The notes under the pieces are model-generated. The model was not told the origin of the DNA. It saw only the letters and a list, made by a program, of their open reading frames with translations, and ran no database searches. Shown one piece after another: positions 1 through 9,968 of a DNA stretch of 27,066 bases (position 1 is the first letter of the stretch; every line of letters begins with the position of its first letter). A program made the position numbers and the translations under genes. The DNA lies in assembly GCF_001424185.1 (NCBI RefSeq), contig NZ_LMOM01000024.1:1-27066 (forward strand), written 5' to 3'. Origin of the DNA: Deinococcus sp. Leaf326. GTDB lineage: Bacteria > Deinococcota > Deinococci > Deinococcales > Deinococcaceae.

Positions 1-86
<86 letters not shown>

Positions 87-89
87 AAC

Positions 90-119
90 CCCCCACCTCT
101 ACTGAGGTGGGGGCTTTTT
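90..119 (+). terminator. Rho-independent terminator after tRNA-Gly
   Basis: A perfect 10-bp stem, CCCCCACCTC (90-99) with GAGGTGGGGG (104-113), has a TACT tetraloop and is followed by CTTTTT. This is a textbook intrinsic terminator. Confidence 0.93.
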
Positions 120-144
120 GTGTGCGGTGTAGATCAAAGAGAGT

Positions 145-168
145 GGCCCCGCCAGAGGGGACGGGGCC
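145..168 (-). terminator. Hairpin downstream of tRNA-Leu(TAA), probable terminator
   Basis: GGCCCCG (145-151) and CGGGGCC (162-168) form a 7-bp GC stem just 3' of the minus-strand tRNA-Leu. On the minus strand it is followed by a T-rich but interrupted tract (ACTCTCTTTG), so the terminator is imperfect. Confidence 0.55.
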
Positions 169-172
169 AAAT

Positions 173-259
173 TGGTGCCGAGAACGGGACTTGAACCCGC
201 AAGCCCTTACGGGCGACCGATTTTAAGTCGGTTGCGTCTACCGATTCCGCCATCCCGGC
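173..259 (-). tRNA. tRNA-Leu (anticodon TAA)
   Basis: On the minus strand the gene begins GCCGGGATGGCGG and ends with CCA (173-175). The acceptor arm GCCGGGA (259-253) pairs with TCTCGGC (183-177). The anticodon arm ACCGA/TCGGT encloses CTTAAAA, giving anticodon TAA, which reads UUA/UUG. A long variable arm (CGCCCGTAAGGGCT region) marks it as class II, as expected for tRNA-Leu. The inverted repeat at 295-316 lies in its upstream region. Confidence 0.96.
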
Positions 260-294
260 CTGGAAAGTGAAATAGCGCCAGACTCAGCGCTGAC

Positions 295-316
295 GCAGTA
301 TAGAGAAAAATACTGC
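295..316. repeat. Short perfect inverted repeat upstream of tRNA-Leu
   Basis: GCAGTAT (295-301) and ATACTGC (310-316) are perfect 7-bp inverted copies separated by AGAGAAAA. Read on the minus strand it contains TATACT, a possible -10 for tRNA-Leu, so it may be a regulatory palindrome. No matching -35 was found. The rest of 260-475 is AT-richer and shows no gene. Confidence 0.5.
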
Positions 317-475
317 TCGGCGGAGCGCGCTGTCGGGTAGAAGTAAAAAGCATCCTTTTACATCCAGTTTTTGTCCTGTTTATCGTCAGCAATAGACTTC
401 AAAACACTCGTTTCCTGTCATTCGTGAGGTTCATGGCGTTACTCGCCAGACAGTAGTGACGACCCCTACCTTTGT

Positions 476-1162
476 TCAGCTCGGTCGGTGACTTATCCGT
501 CCTCTGAACGTACGCCACTGTTTGCGGCCGTAAGCGTAGAGCGGGTGGGTCCAGCGTCCGGCGACCGTACCTTCGGCCAAGGCCTGCTGCAGATCGTCGG
601 GTGAGCGGATCAGCCGAAAGGGGGTTTCGACCCAGGCTTCGCCGATGTCCCGGAGCGTATGCGCATCACTGCCGGCACACATCGGCAGGCCCCGTTCCTG
701 TGCCCAGTCCGCGGCGGCCCGATTCCAGCGATGACGCGACAGCCTGGAGTTGAAGGTCTCGACGACATCAATCTGCTCAGCGATACGTTGGGTGGCTTCA
801 GGCCGCAGCCGGTAGCGCTTGAGGGGATCAAATCCGTGTTGCAGCAGGACTAAGCCGCCCTGGGCCTTGATTTCACTTACTGTCTCTTCCGGGGTCAGTC
901 CTGGAGGAATCCCTGCCTGAAGAAACAGGCCGATGAGCTCGCCCTCCCGGGTCGTGATCTCCTCGCCGGGAATGACGCTCAGCTGGTCGGCCAGTCCCTG
1001 GTCTTCGACGATTGCGCGCAGCTCCGGGCCGCCGCGGTGCTGGTCGTGGTCGGTGACGGCAATGGTCAGGGTGCCGCTGCGGAGCATCTGGGCCGGGATG
1101 TCGCGCAGTCGTGTCCGGCAGTCGTGACTGACCTCAGTGTGGACATGCAGGTCCACCCGCAT
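476..1162 (-). CDS. PHP-domain metal-dependent phosphoesterase
   Basis: A 228-residue protein of the PHP superfamily, probably a metal-dependent phosphohydrolase; the substrate cannot be told from sequence. The N-terminus reads MRVDLHVHTEVSHD, the first metal-binding motif (HxH) of PHP domains. It is followed by VTDHDQ, the IPGEEITT motif, LQHGFDP and the C-terminal GSDAH signature. An in-frame GTG at 1222 would add 20 residues rich in Arg/Ala and would overlap the upstream lipid kinase gene. I therefore chose the ATG at 1162, just before the HxH motif, which leaves 14 nt after the stop of that gene. No clear Shine-Dalgarno is visible, so it is probably co-transcribed with the lipid kinase. 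Specific relatives could be nucleoside 3',5'-bisphosphate phosphatases of the YciV/RNase AM type, but this was not resolved. Confidence 0.9.
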   Translation of the reverse strand: MRVDLHVHTEVSHDCRTRLRDIPAQMLRSGTLTIAVTDHDQHRGGPELRAIVEDQGLADQLSVIPGEEITTREGELIGLFLQAGIPPGLTPEETVSEIKAQGGLVLLQHGFDPLKRYRLRPEATQRIAEQIDVVETFNSRLSRHRWNRAAADWAQERGLPMCAGSDAHTLRDIGEAWVETPFRLIRSPDDLQQALAEGTVAGRWTHPLYAYGRKQWRTFRGRISHRPS

Positions 1163-1176
1163 GGTGGCGGGCCGGC

Positions 1177-2115
1177 TCACGCGTCCGGCTCTGGACGGAG
1201 CACCTGAAGCGCGCCGGCCCACACGGAGATCGAGACGGTGCCGGTCACGTCCGGTTGTGCGGGCCGGACCTGGTCGTCCACGTGAAAGACCTGACCCAGA
1301 TAGGGAATGTCAATCTGCTCGGCCTCCCGGCTTTCTACACTCGGCAGGTCGGCCAGGGTACCGCGGGCCAGAGCCGCGATATAGGCCAAGGCGCCGTCGA
1401 GCCGCTCGGCGTCGATCTGGACCACGTTCAGCCGACCGTCCCCCAGGTCGGCCTGGGGCGCGAGGGGGAGCCGTGGGCCGAAGGCGCGGGCATTCATGAT
1501 CTCCAGCAGAGCAAGCGGTGTAGAGGGCTGTGCTGCGCCGTCCACGCGCAGGGCCAGGGGCAACGGCGTAAAGCCCCCCAGGGTCCGGGCCAGGGCCTGC
1601 ACGGCGCGCAGTGGGCTCTTGCCCTCCTCGGGGCCGTACTCGGCCAGGGCGTGTGCGAAGGCGCCGCAGCCACAGGCCTCCAGAAACAGGTCCTCGCCCC
1701 ACGGTGCACGGACCCGGCCCAGGTCGAGGGGGACAGGCCGGGCGCGGCGGTAGCGTTCCAGCACTTCTTCGGGACGGCCTTCGATCTCTAGACTGCGGGC
1801 GACGTTGTTGGCAGTGCCCAGGGGGATGGGTGCCAGGATTGCCCCTGGATGGCCCGCCAGCGCGCAGGCGACCCGGCGCACCGTGCCGTCGCCCCCCGCC
1901 ACATACACTGCGCCGCGTGCCCCGGCGAGCCTCTGCGGGAGGTCGTCGCCGGTCTCCAGGCAGGTCACGTCCGGATGACCCAGGGCACGCAGGCCGGCGA
2001 CGAGGGCTGGTGGGCTCGTCTCGCTGCTGCCTCCCGCCTCCGGGTTAAATACGAGAAGCGCCGGGGCCGCGAAGAGAGCCCCGGAGGGATGGGCAGAGGA
2101 CACGGGGGCGGGCAT
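1177..2115 (-). CDS. Diacylglycerol/lipid kinase family protein (YegS/DagK-like)
   Basis: A 312-residue soluble lipid kinase-like protein. The catalytic core shows NPEAGG near the N-terminus (the NPxxG nucleotide-binding motif), then VAGGDGTVRRV with the hallmark GGDGT, and PLGTANNVARSL, close to the GTxNDFAR motif of DagK/YegS enzymes. These enzymes use ATP to phosphorylate diacylglycerol, phosphatidylglycerol or sphingoid lipids; the substrate here is unknown. The start at 2115 is supported by TACAGT at 2122-2127 on the minus strand, 6 nt before the ATG, which suggests a leaderless mRNA. A longer in-frame start at 2202 would run through that box and overlap the divergent gene's promoter. 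The gene is first in a likely two-gene unit with the PHP gene downstream (14-nt gap). Confidence 0.9.
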   Translation of the reverse strand: MPAPVSSAHPSGALFAAPALLVFNPEAGGSSETSPPALVAGLRALGHPDVTCLETGDDLPQRLAGARGAVYVAGGDGTVRRVACALAGHPGAILAPIPLGTANNVARSLEIEGRPEEVLERYRRARPVPLDLGRVRAPWGEDLFLEACGCGAFAHALAEYGPEEGKSPLRAVQALARTLGGFTPLPLALRVDGAAQPSTPLALLEIMNARAFGPRLPLAPQADLGDGRLNVVQIDAERLDGALAYIAALARGTLADLPSVESREAEQIDIPYLGQVFHVDDQVRPAQPDVTGTVSISVWAGALQVLRPEPDA

Positions 2116-2121
2116 GGCCGG

Positions 2122-2127
2122 ACTGTA
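2122..2127 (-). promoter_or_regulatory. -10 box TACAGT for leaderless lipid kinase mRNA
   Basis: TACAGT on the minus strand lies 6 nt before the ATG at 2115, so transcription would begin at or next to the start codon. No Shine-Dalgarno is present. The -35 element is not recognisable. Confidence 0.6.
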
Positions 2128-2215
2128 GCGTTCCCGGCGGCCCCGGAGGGAGATCGGGGCGGGTTGAGGATGCCTTGAGAAAGAAGACGCGCGGCGCGGC
2201 ACCGGCGGCCTGGGC

Positions 2216-2221
2216 TAGACT
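2216..2221 (+). promoter_or_regulatory. -10 box TAGACT for leaderless phosphoesterase mRNA
   Basis: TAGACT is followed by GCCCCCC (7 nt) and the ATG at 2229, with no Shine-Dalgarno. The same hexamer with the same 7-nt spacing precedes trehalose synthase at 17346-17351. Confidence 0.65.
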
Positions 2222-2228
2222 GCCCCCC

Positions 2229-2966
2229 ATGATTCGTCTCGCCGTCCTGGCCGACCTGCACGCCAACCTGGCGGCGACGCTGGCCGTCCATGCCGACCTT
2301 CAGCGGCGCGGCATCGGGGAGATCTGGGTGCTGGGCGACCTGGTGGGCAAGGGGCCCCGACCGCGCGCCGTGGTCGAGTGGACCCAGGCGCACGCCACGC
2401 GGGTGATCCAGGGCAACTGGGACGCCCGCGTCGGAGGCGCCACCCACCGCCCGCAGGATCTCTGGCCGCGTAGCCTTCTCACCCCCGGTCAGCTCTCCTA
2501 CCTAGGGGAGTTGCCCTACGGGATCGAGGAGCAGTTCGGCGGTGCGTGGTGGCGTTTCGTCCACGCGAGCAGCCGGGGGTTGTTCCACCGCCTCTATCCG
2601 CACAGCAGCCTGAGTGACCAGCTTGAGGCCTTTGCGCCGAATCCGCAGTTCGGCCTGAAGGAACACGCCGACGCGCTCGTGTACGCCGACATGCACGAGG
2701 CGCTCCTGCTGGATGTCGAGGGACGCCCGCTCATCAACTGCGGCTCGGTGGGCAATCCCCTCGACAGTACGCTGCCCTGTTACCTCATTCTCGAGTTTGC
2801 AGAACAGGGACCAAGCTACAGCACGACCTTCGTGCGCCTGACCTACGACCGCCAGGAGGAGATCGCGGCGGCCGAGTCGAGCGGGATGCCCTTCGTGCGC
2901 GAGTACGTGGCCGAACTGCTGACCGGGGCTCACCAGAAGCGCCGCACGCGCACCGGAGAATTCTGA
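2229..2966 (+). CDS. Calcineurin-like metallophosphoesterase (YfcE/MJ0936-like)
   Basis: A 245-residue dinuclear-metal phosphoesterase. The motif order is standard: LADLHAN (D9, H11), VLGDLVGKGP (D37), QGNWD (N63, D65), FVHAS, then YADMHE where relatives usually carry GHTH, and NCGSVGNP near residue 180. The family hydrolyses phosphomono- or diesters; the substrate is unknown. A start at 2175 is possible in frame, but TAGACT 7 nt before the ATG at 2229 and the position of the DxH motif favour 2229. The gene is divergent from the lipid kinase and convergent with the membrane protein at 3021. Two ligand motifs deviate from the commonest forms: GN-W-D, and D in place of the first His of GHTH. 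Confidence 0.92.
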   Translation: MIRLAVLADLHANLAATLAVHADLQRRGIGEIWVLGDLVGKGPRPRAVVEWTQAHATRVIQGNWDARVGGATHRPQDLWPRSLLTPGQLSYLGELPYGIEEQFGGAWWRFVHASSRGLFHRLYPHSSLSDQLEAFAPNPQFGLKEHADALVYADMHEALLLDVEGRPLINCGSVGNPLDSTLPCYLILEFAEQGPSYSTTFVRLTYDRQEEIAAAESSGMPFVREYVAELLTGAHQKRRTRTGEF

Positions 2967-2970
2967 GAGA

Positions 2971-3003
2971 AGGGCCGCCCAGGACACCTGTCCGGACGGC
3001 CCT
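2971..3003. terminator. Hairpin between convergent genes
   Basis: AGGGCCG (2971-2977) pairs with CGGCCCT (2997-3003), with an inner GGACA/TGTCC stem. It is shared by the phosphoesterase gene (+) and the membrane protein gene (-). There is no long U-tract on either side (TTCTCTC on the minus strand), so it may act bidirectionally but weakly. Confidence 0.65.
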
Positions 3004-3020
3004 CCCCGTGCGCCGAAGCC

Positions 3021-3797
<777 letters not shown>

Positions 3798-3876
3798 GGC
3801 CGCCATTCTCTCATTCGCAGGTGAGGGCTGTCAGGAAAGGTGGCGGGTGCGCGCCGCTGCCCGGACCGCCAAATAG

Positions 3877-3904
3877 AAAAACCCCACTCACTGTGGAGCA
3901 GGGG
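3877..3904 (-). terminator. Terminator after the CbiX-like gene
   Basis: On the minus strand CCCC-TG-CTC...GAG-T-GGGG forms a stem (3882-3904) followed by TTTTTC. It lies 29 nt past the stop at 3934 and separates this gene from the membrane protein gene. Confidence 0.75.
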
Positions 3905-3933
3905 CCATGCGTAGGGCCGGGTCGGTGCCGGGG

Positions 3934-5343
<1,410 letters not shown>

Positions 5344-5351
5344 ACCCCAGC

Positions 5352-5357
5352 ACTCTA
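5352..5357 (-). promoter_or_regulatory. -10 box TAGAGT for the CbiX-like gene
   Basis: TAGAGT on the minus strand is 8 nt before the ATG at 5343, without a Shine-Dalgarno. This fits a leaderless or near-leaderless transcript. Confidence 0.55.
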
Positions 5358-5556
5358 GAGCCCCGCACGCTGCGGAAATGTCCCGCCGGGTGCAGAGTGC
5401 ACGCGCGGGCGAACCCCAAGACCCCGACACCTTCTCCTCACCCAACCGGGGCGGGCACTTTTTAAGGTGCAGGGGTAAGACAACAGAGCTGACCGCCAGT
5501 CCCGGCGCGGCCGACATCCAGTTCAGGGGTCCAGCGCGGCCCAACCAGGAGGCACC

Positions 5557-5982
5557 ATGTTTCCCGACCAACAAGATCGTCACGCCCAGATGGCCCGACT
5601 CGATCCCCGCGACACCAACGGCGACGGCGTCGTCAGCCCTGAGGAAGCCGCCGCGTACATCCGCGACTATCTCGACAGCGCCTCGCCCACTGAGCGCAGC
5701 CAGATCATGAAGGACTACTTCGGCGGAATGTCGCCCGACCAGCGTCAGCAGATGGGCACGGCCCTGGGGCAGAGCCCGGTCAATGCCGGCCGCCCCGTGA
5801 ACGCGGACAACGACGACGACCTCGTGGACGCCTACACCCGCACTGCGCAGGCTCCGGCCCAGGACGGCCGCAGCCCCCTGGAAGCCGCGTTCAGCCAGGG
5901 CGGCATGCTCAACAGCCCGCTCGTCAAGGCGGGTCTCGTGGGCCTTGCCGGCATCATCGGCAGCCGGATGCTGCGCCGCTGA
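5557..5982 (+). CDS. Small protein with one EF-hand-like loop and C-terminal hydrophobic helix
   Basis: A 141-residue protein that I do not recognise as a named family. Residues 15-30 contain [17 protein letters not shown], a canonical EF-hand/dockerin-type calcium loop (D-x-N-x-D-G-x-V-x-x-E-E), followed by a helix AAAYIRDYL. The middle is Gln/Asp rich. The end ([20 protein letters not shown]) is a short hydrophobic segment with a basic tail, suggesting membrane association. No signal peptide is seen. Unlike most genes in this stretch it has a perfect Shine-Dalgarno, AGGAGG (5547-5552), 4 nt before the ATG. It is divergent from the CbiX-like gene and followed by a terminator, so it is probably monocistronic. 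Calcium binding is inferred from the loop only. Confidence 0.85.
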   Translation: MFPDQQDRHAQMARLDPRDTNGDGVVSPEEAAAYIRDYLDSASPTERSQIMKDYFGGMSPDQRQQMGTALGQSPVNAGRPVNADNDDDLVDAYTRTAQAPAQDGRSPLEAAFSQGGMLNSPLVKAGLVGLAGIIGSRMLRR

Positions 5983-5997
5983 TCCCAGCGCCCCTTC

Positions 5998-6031
5998 ACC
6001 GCCAGTTCCTGACCGGGGGCTGGCGGTTTCT
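5998..6031 (+). terminator. Terminator after the EF-hand-like gene
   Basis: ACCGCCAG (5998-6005) pairs with CTGGCGGT (6020-6027), followed by TTTCTC. The stem is good and the U-tract short. Confidence 0.75.
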
Positions 6032-6183
6032 CGTGTGTGGGTTGCAAGGAGCGCGCCGGAGTCTCTGGCTGAGATGATCTGGCTGCAGAATCCGAGTGCT
6101 CAAGCTCTGCCCGCCGGGTTCACGAAACAGAAGGAATCGGCCGGAGAGGCCCGGCGTCCGCAGGGCAGGAGAGGGAGAGCCGC

Positions 6184-6189
6184 TAGAAT
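6184..6189 (+). promoter_or_regulatory. -10 box TAGAAT for the M20 peptidase gene
   Basis: TAGAAT ends 9 nt before the ATG at 6199, with no Shine-Dalgarno between. This is consistent with a leaderless or very short-leader mRNA. Confidence 0.6.
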
Positions 6190-6198
6190 CGCGGCCTG

Positions 6199-7284
<1,086 letters not shown>

Positions 7285-7327
7285 GCAGCCGAGCAACGGT
7301 CGGCCGGGTGCTGGGGGTGCGCCCGGC

Positions 7328-8056
7328 TCAGGGCCGCAGGTCTTCCTCGTCGGTCAGGAAGTCCACCGCGCCCGAGCCGATCTCGTAGAAGCCGCCGATG
7401 ACCCGGATGTGTCCGCGCGCCTCGGCCTCCTGAATGAAGGGCTGGTCGCGCAGCGTTTGGACCTGATGGCGCACGTTGTTGAGCACTGCCTCGCGCATCC
7501 GGGCCTTCTTGTCGCGGATGGCCGGCATGCGCTGCACGCTGGGCTGGATGCGCCCGATGAGGGCCCGGAGGTGCTCGGGCTCCTGCGCGAGCTGCTCGGG
7601 GGGCAGTAGGGCCGCCGCGACCGCGCCGCAGCCCTCGTGGCCCATCACCATGATGAGGTGCACGTCGAGGTGCTTGATGGCGTATTCCAGCGACCCTAGG
7701 CCGGCCTCGCCGACCACGTTGCCGGCCACGCGCACCACGAACAGATGGCCCAGGCCCTGATCGAAGACGAGTTCGACCGGCACGCGACTGTCGCTGCAGG
7801 CCAGGATGGCCGCGAAGGGCGTCTGGCCCATGATCTGGGCGCGGCGCTCGTTAGCGCCGAGTTCCGGGCGACCCGCCTCGCCGCTGAAGAACCGGGCGTT
7901 GCCGTCCTTCAGCGCCCGGATGGCTTCTTCCGTGCCGCCGATATCCGCGCGCTTGAGGTCGGCGATCTCTTCCATGCTGGCGCCCCGGCGGATGGCGTCC
8001 TGTACGCGCCGCTTGAGTTCTCCGGGGGGCATGGGGGGCTGGGTGTCGTCGCTCAT
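7328..8056 (-). CDS. Beta-class carbonic anhydrase
   Basis: A 242-residue enzyme interconverting CO2 and bicarbonate. It has the complete beta-class zinc site: ACSDSRV (C87, D89, R91) and GHEGCGA (H140, C143), the CxDxR...HxxC pattern. Between them is the conserved [10 protein letters not shown] segment. The N-terminal roughly 40 residues are a charged helical extension. No signal peptide is present, so it should be cytoplasmic. TAGGAT (8063-8068) sits 6 nt before the ATG, consistent with a leaderless transcript; no Shine-Dalgarno is seen. The start codons of this gene and the next (+) gene are 55 nt apart, so the two promoters are divergent in a very short gap. Confidence 0.95.
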   Translation of the reverse strand: MSDDTQPPMPPGELKRRVQDAIRRGASMEEIADLKRADIGGTEEAIRALKDGNARFFSGEAGRPELGANERRAQIMGQTPFAAILACSDSRVPVELVFDQGLGHLFVVRVAGNVVGEAGLGSLEYAIKHLDVHLIMVMGHEGCGAVAAALLPPEQLAQEPEHLRALIGRIQPSVQRMPAIRDKKARMREAVLNNVRHQVQTLRDQPFIQEAEARGHIRVIGGFYEIGSGAVDFLTDEEDLRP

Positions 8057-8062
8057 GCGCGC

Positions 8063-8068
8063 ATCCTA
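8063..8068 (-). promoter_or_regulatory. -10 box TAGGAT for carbonic anhydrase
   Basis: TAGGAT on the minus strand is followed by GCGCGC and the ATG at 8056. The 6-nt spacing implies a leaderless mRNA. Confidence 0.6.
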
Positions 8069-8100
8069 GCCTTCCGGCGCCGGGGGCTGGGGACAGGCGG

Positions 8101-8106
8101 TATGGT
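8101..8106 (+). promoter_or_regulatory. -10 box TATGGT for the 8112 gene
   Basis: TATGGT lies 5 nt before the ATG at 8112, with no Shine-Dalgarno. The gap is slightly tight for a leaderless start, so the assignment is tentative. Confidence 0.45.
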
Positions 8107-8111
8107 CAGGC

Positions 8112-8501
8112 ATGACCGCTTCCCAAGGCCCGCTGGACCCTGAAACCCCGCCCTCGCTGACTGAGCTCTTAGAACGCTACGCCACGCTGCGCGACACCCT
8201 GCTGGGCCTGGAAGCCGAGAAAGAGGAGCTGGGCAAGCACATCAAGGCGGCGATGGAGGACGGCGAGTATGCCGAGACCGAGCTGTACCGCGCCGTGCTG
8301 AAGGTGCAGCGCCGCGTCGAGTACCCCATCGAGCAGTTCCGGGAGGTGTTCGGGGACGCGGCGACGCTGGAGGTCGCGGTGGTAGACAAGCGCAAGGCCG
8401 AGGCGCTGGCCAAGGCCGGCGACCTCGACGGCGAGCGCCTGCGGAACGTGGCGGTGGTCAAGGAGACCCAGGCGCTCGTGCTGCTGCCCAAGACGCGTTA
8501 G
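8112..8501 (+). CDS. Conserved small acidic/helical protein, function unknown
   Basis: A 129-residue soluble protein that I do not recognise. Residues 15-50 (LTELLERYATLRDTLLGLEAE, continuing to KEELGKHIKAAM) are heptad-like and probably coiled coil. The middle carries ELYRAVLKVQRRVEYP, and the C-terminal third has alternating strand-like segments ending LVLLPKTR. Composition and codon use match neighbouring genes, supporting a real gene. It has no signal peptide, membrane span or catalytic motif. It is divergent from carbonic anhydrase and convergent with the SRP RNA gene. Confidence 0.8.
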   Translation: MTASQGPLDPETPPSLTELLERYATLRDTLLGLEAEKEELGKHIKAAMEDGEYAETELYRAVLKVQRRVEYPIEQFREVFGDAATLEVAVVDKRKAEALAKAGDLDGERLRNVAVVKETQALVLLPKTR

Positions 8502-8519
8502 GGCCGCCTTGGTAGGGAA

Positions 8520-8555
8520 GGGCACGCTTGGGGGCAGGGGCCGTCCAGCGTGCCC
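8520..8555. terminator. Hairpin between the 8112 gene and the SRP RNA gene
   Basis: GGGCACGCT (8520-8528) pairs perfectly with AGCGTGCCC (8547-8555). No U-tract follows on the + strand. It probably insulates the two convergent transcripts. Confidence 0.55.
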
Positions 8556-8573
8556 CTCGCGGAAGATCGGCAC

Positions 8574-8682
<109 letters not shown>

Positions 8683-8689
8683 GCTGAGA

Positions 8690-8717
8690 ATGGTAGCACA
8701 CCCTTCCCCGAAGACAA
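8690..8717 (-). promoter_or_regulatory. Promoter of SRP RNA
   Basis: Minus strand: -35 TTGTCT (8717-8712), 16-nt spacer, -10 TACCAT (8695-8690) preceded by TGC (extended -10). The start of the RNA lies 7 nt downstream of the -10. Confidence 0.75.
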
Positions 8718-8742
8718 GCGCGGCGCGGAAGGTGACACAGTA

Positions 8743-8779
8743 CAAAAAAAAGCCGCCAGAACCTTTGACAGTTCCGGCG
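8743..8779 (-). terminator. Terminator after tRNA-Leu(GAG)
   Basis: On the minus strand CGCCGGAAC pairs with GTTCTGGCG (9 bp, one G-U) around an 8-nt loop, then GC and eight T residues. It is a strong intrinsic terminator 13 nt beyond the tRNA. Confidence 0.93.
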
Positions 8780-8791
8780 AAGCTTTTCGGC

Positions 8792-8878
<87 letters not shown>

Positions 8879-8895
8879 CCTTAAGGGCGAGGGAA

Positions 8896-8924
8896 AGTGT
8901 ACCGGCGTGAGGCGGAGCTGTCAA
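8896..8924 (-). promoter_or_regulatory. Consensus promoter of tRNA-Leu(GAG)
   Basis: Minus strand: perfect -35 TTGACA (8924-8919), 17-nt spacer, -10 TACACT (8901-8896). Transcription would begin about 15 nt before the tRNA. It is back to back with the rpsO promoter, 12 nt away. Confidence 0.88.
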
Positions 8925-8936
8925 GGCGCAGGGTCT

Positions 8937-8964
8937 TTGTGCGCGGGAACAGGCGTGGTATGCT
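8937..8964 (+). promoter_or_regulatory. Promoter of rpsO
   Basis: -35 TTGTGC (8937-8942), 16-nt spacer, -10 TATGCT (8959-8964). It would give a leader of about 70 nt before the rpsO ATG at 9042, long enough for the autoregulatory leaders known for S15, though no specific S15 site was recognised. Confidence 0.65.
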
Positions 8965-9041
8965 GGCGTTTGCCGCCGGGGCGGGAGGGCACGTTTCCCT
9001 TGTCTGCCGCGCGCGGGACTTCACAACAAGAGAGGTTTTAC

Positions 9042-9317
9042 ATGATTGACAAACAGCAAGTGATCCAGGAGCACGCCAAGGCAGGCAACGACACCGGCAG
9101 CACCGCCGTGCAGGTGGCTCTGCTCACCGCGCGCATCAACAACCTGTCGGTGCACCTCGGCACCAACAAGAAGGACAAGGCCGGCCAGCGCGGTCTGCAG
9201 CTCCTGAACGGCCAGCGCCGCCGCCTGCTCAAGTACCTGGAGCGCACCGATTACGACGGGTACATCGCCCTGACCGACAAGCTCAGCATCCGCCGCGGCC
9301 AGCGCATCGTCCGCTGA
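9042..9317 (+). CDS. rpsO: Small-subunit ribosomal protein S15
   Basis: A 91-residue S15, starting [20 protein letters not shown], with the central [19 protein letters not shown] and C-terminal [19 protein letters not shown] segments that bind the 16S rRNA three-way junction. Length is typical of the family (about 89 residues). The start at 9042 follows Shine-Dalgarno GAGG (9032-9035) by 6 nt; longer in-frame starts upstream would run through the promoter. It is monocistronic, with its own promoter and a strong terminator. Confidence 0.98.
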   Translation: MIDKQQVIQEHAKAGNDTGSTAVQVALLTARINNLSVHLGTNKKDKAGQRGLQLLNGQRRRLLKYLERTDYDGYIALTDKLSIRRGQRIVR

Positions 9318-9336
9318 GCCCCCCAGGCTTCACTGT

Positions 9337-9361
9337 CCCCGCCCTGTGCGGGGATTTTTTT
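9337..9361 (+). terminator. Terminator after rpsO
   Basis: CCCCGC (9337-9342) pairs with GCGGGG (9348-9353), then A and seven T residues. Strong intrinsic terminator; it lies just past the end of the convergent GGCT gene. Confidence 0.93.
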
Positions 9362-9371
9362 GGTCTGTGGC

Positions 9372-9815
9372 TCAGCGGTCGCCGGGACGGGGACGGTCCC
9401 GGCCGGTGACGGCCCGCCAGTCCCCACCCGGCAGGAACAGGGCGCCGGGACGCGTGAGCCGCCGCGCCTGGGCATACAGATACACCCAGGCCTCCAGCTC
9501 GCCGCCGCCGACTTGCAGGCGCACGGAGACGCGGCGGTACAGCGGCGGCGTCGCGTTCACCCCTTCGAGGTCGTCGAGGAAAGGCAGGGCCGCTGCCCAG
9601 GCCGCCGGTGTATAGGTCAGGGCGTAGCCCCGCACCACGTCGCCGGGCTCGCCCGGTACGGCGGCAGGGTACAGCTCGGGATCGAGATGCAGGAGGCGGT
9701 GCCCGGCCAGCACCGCCTCCTGCGCACGGAAGCTGCCGGGCGAGCCGGCCACGCCGGCATTGCGCTCGCCGGGCATCAGGGTGCCGTACACGAAGACAGT
9801 GGTCGGAAGGAGCAT
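9372..9815 (-). CDS. Gamma-glutamylcyclotransferase (GGCT/AIG2)-fold protein
   Basis: A 147-residue protein of the GGCT/BtrG-like fold. The N-terminus [15 protein letters not shown] has the diagnostic YGTLxxGxxN motif that binds the gamma-glutamyl group, and FLDDLEGV near residue 80 supplies the expected acidic catalytic Glu. Members release 5-oxoproline from gamma-glutamyl compounds; the true substrate is unknown. The start was set at the ATG at 9815 because TACAGT (9823-9828, minus strand) lies exactly 7 nt before it, which implies a leaderless mRNA. A GTG at 9824 would overlap that box. Confidence 0.87.
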   Translation of the reverse strand: MLLPTTVFVYGTLMPGERNAGVAGSPGSFRAQEAVLAGHRLLHLDPELYPAAVPGEPGDVVRGYALTYTPAAWAAALPFLDDLEGVNATPPLYRRVSVRLQVGGGELEAWVYLYAQARRLTRPGALFLPGGDWRAVTGRDRPRPGDR

Positions 9816-9822
9816 TTTCTCC

Positions 9823-9828
9823 ACTGTA
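9823..9828 (-). promoter_or_regulatory. -10 box TACAGT for the GGCT-fold gene
   Basis: TACAGT is followed by GGAGAAA (7 nt) and the ATG at 9815. The GGAGA could alternatively serve as a Shine-Dalgarno, but its spacing to the ATG is short. Confidence 0.5.
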
Positions 9829-9968
9829 CGGGCGATTCCGGCCCTCCGTTGGGGACACGCGGAGAGCAGAGCCGGCCAGGGCAGGTACGGGCCGAAAGAG
9901 GGCGTGGAGCCGCGAGAAAAGCCATCTTGGGCACATCTGCTTCATCCGAAATAGAGGCAGAATAGGGC

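Noticed and set aside
207..392. 61-codon frame across tRNA-Leu
   Set aside because: It reads through the tRNA gene and its flank; no coding bias or motif.
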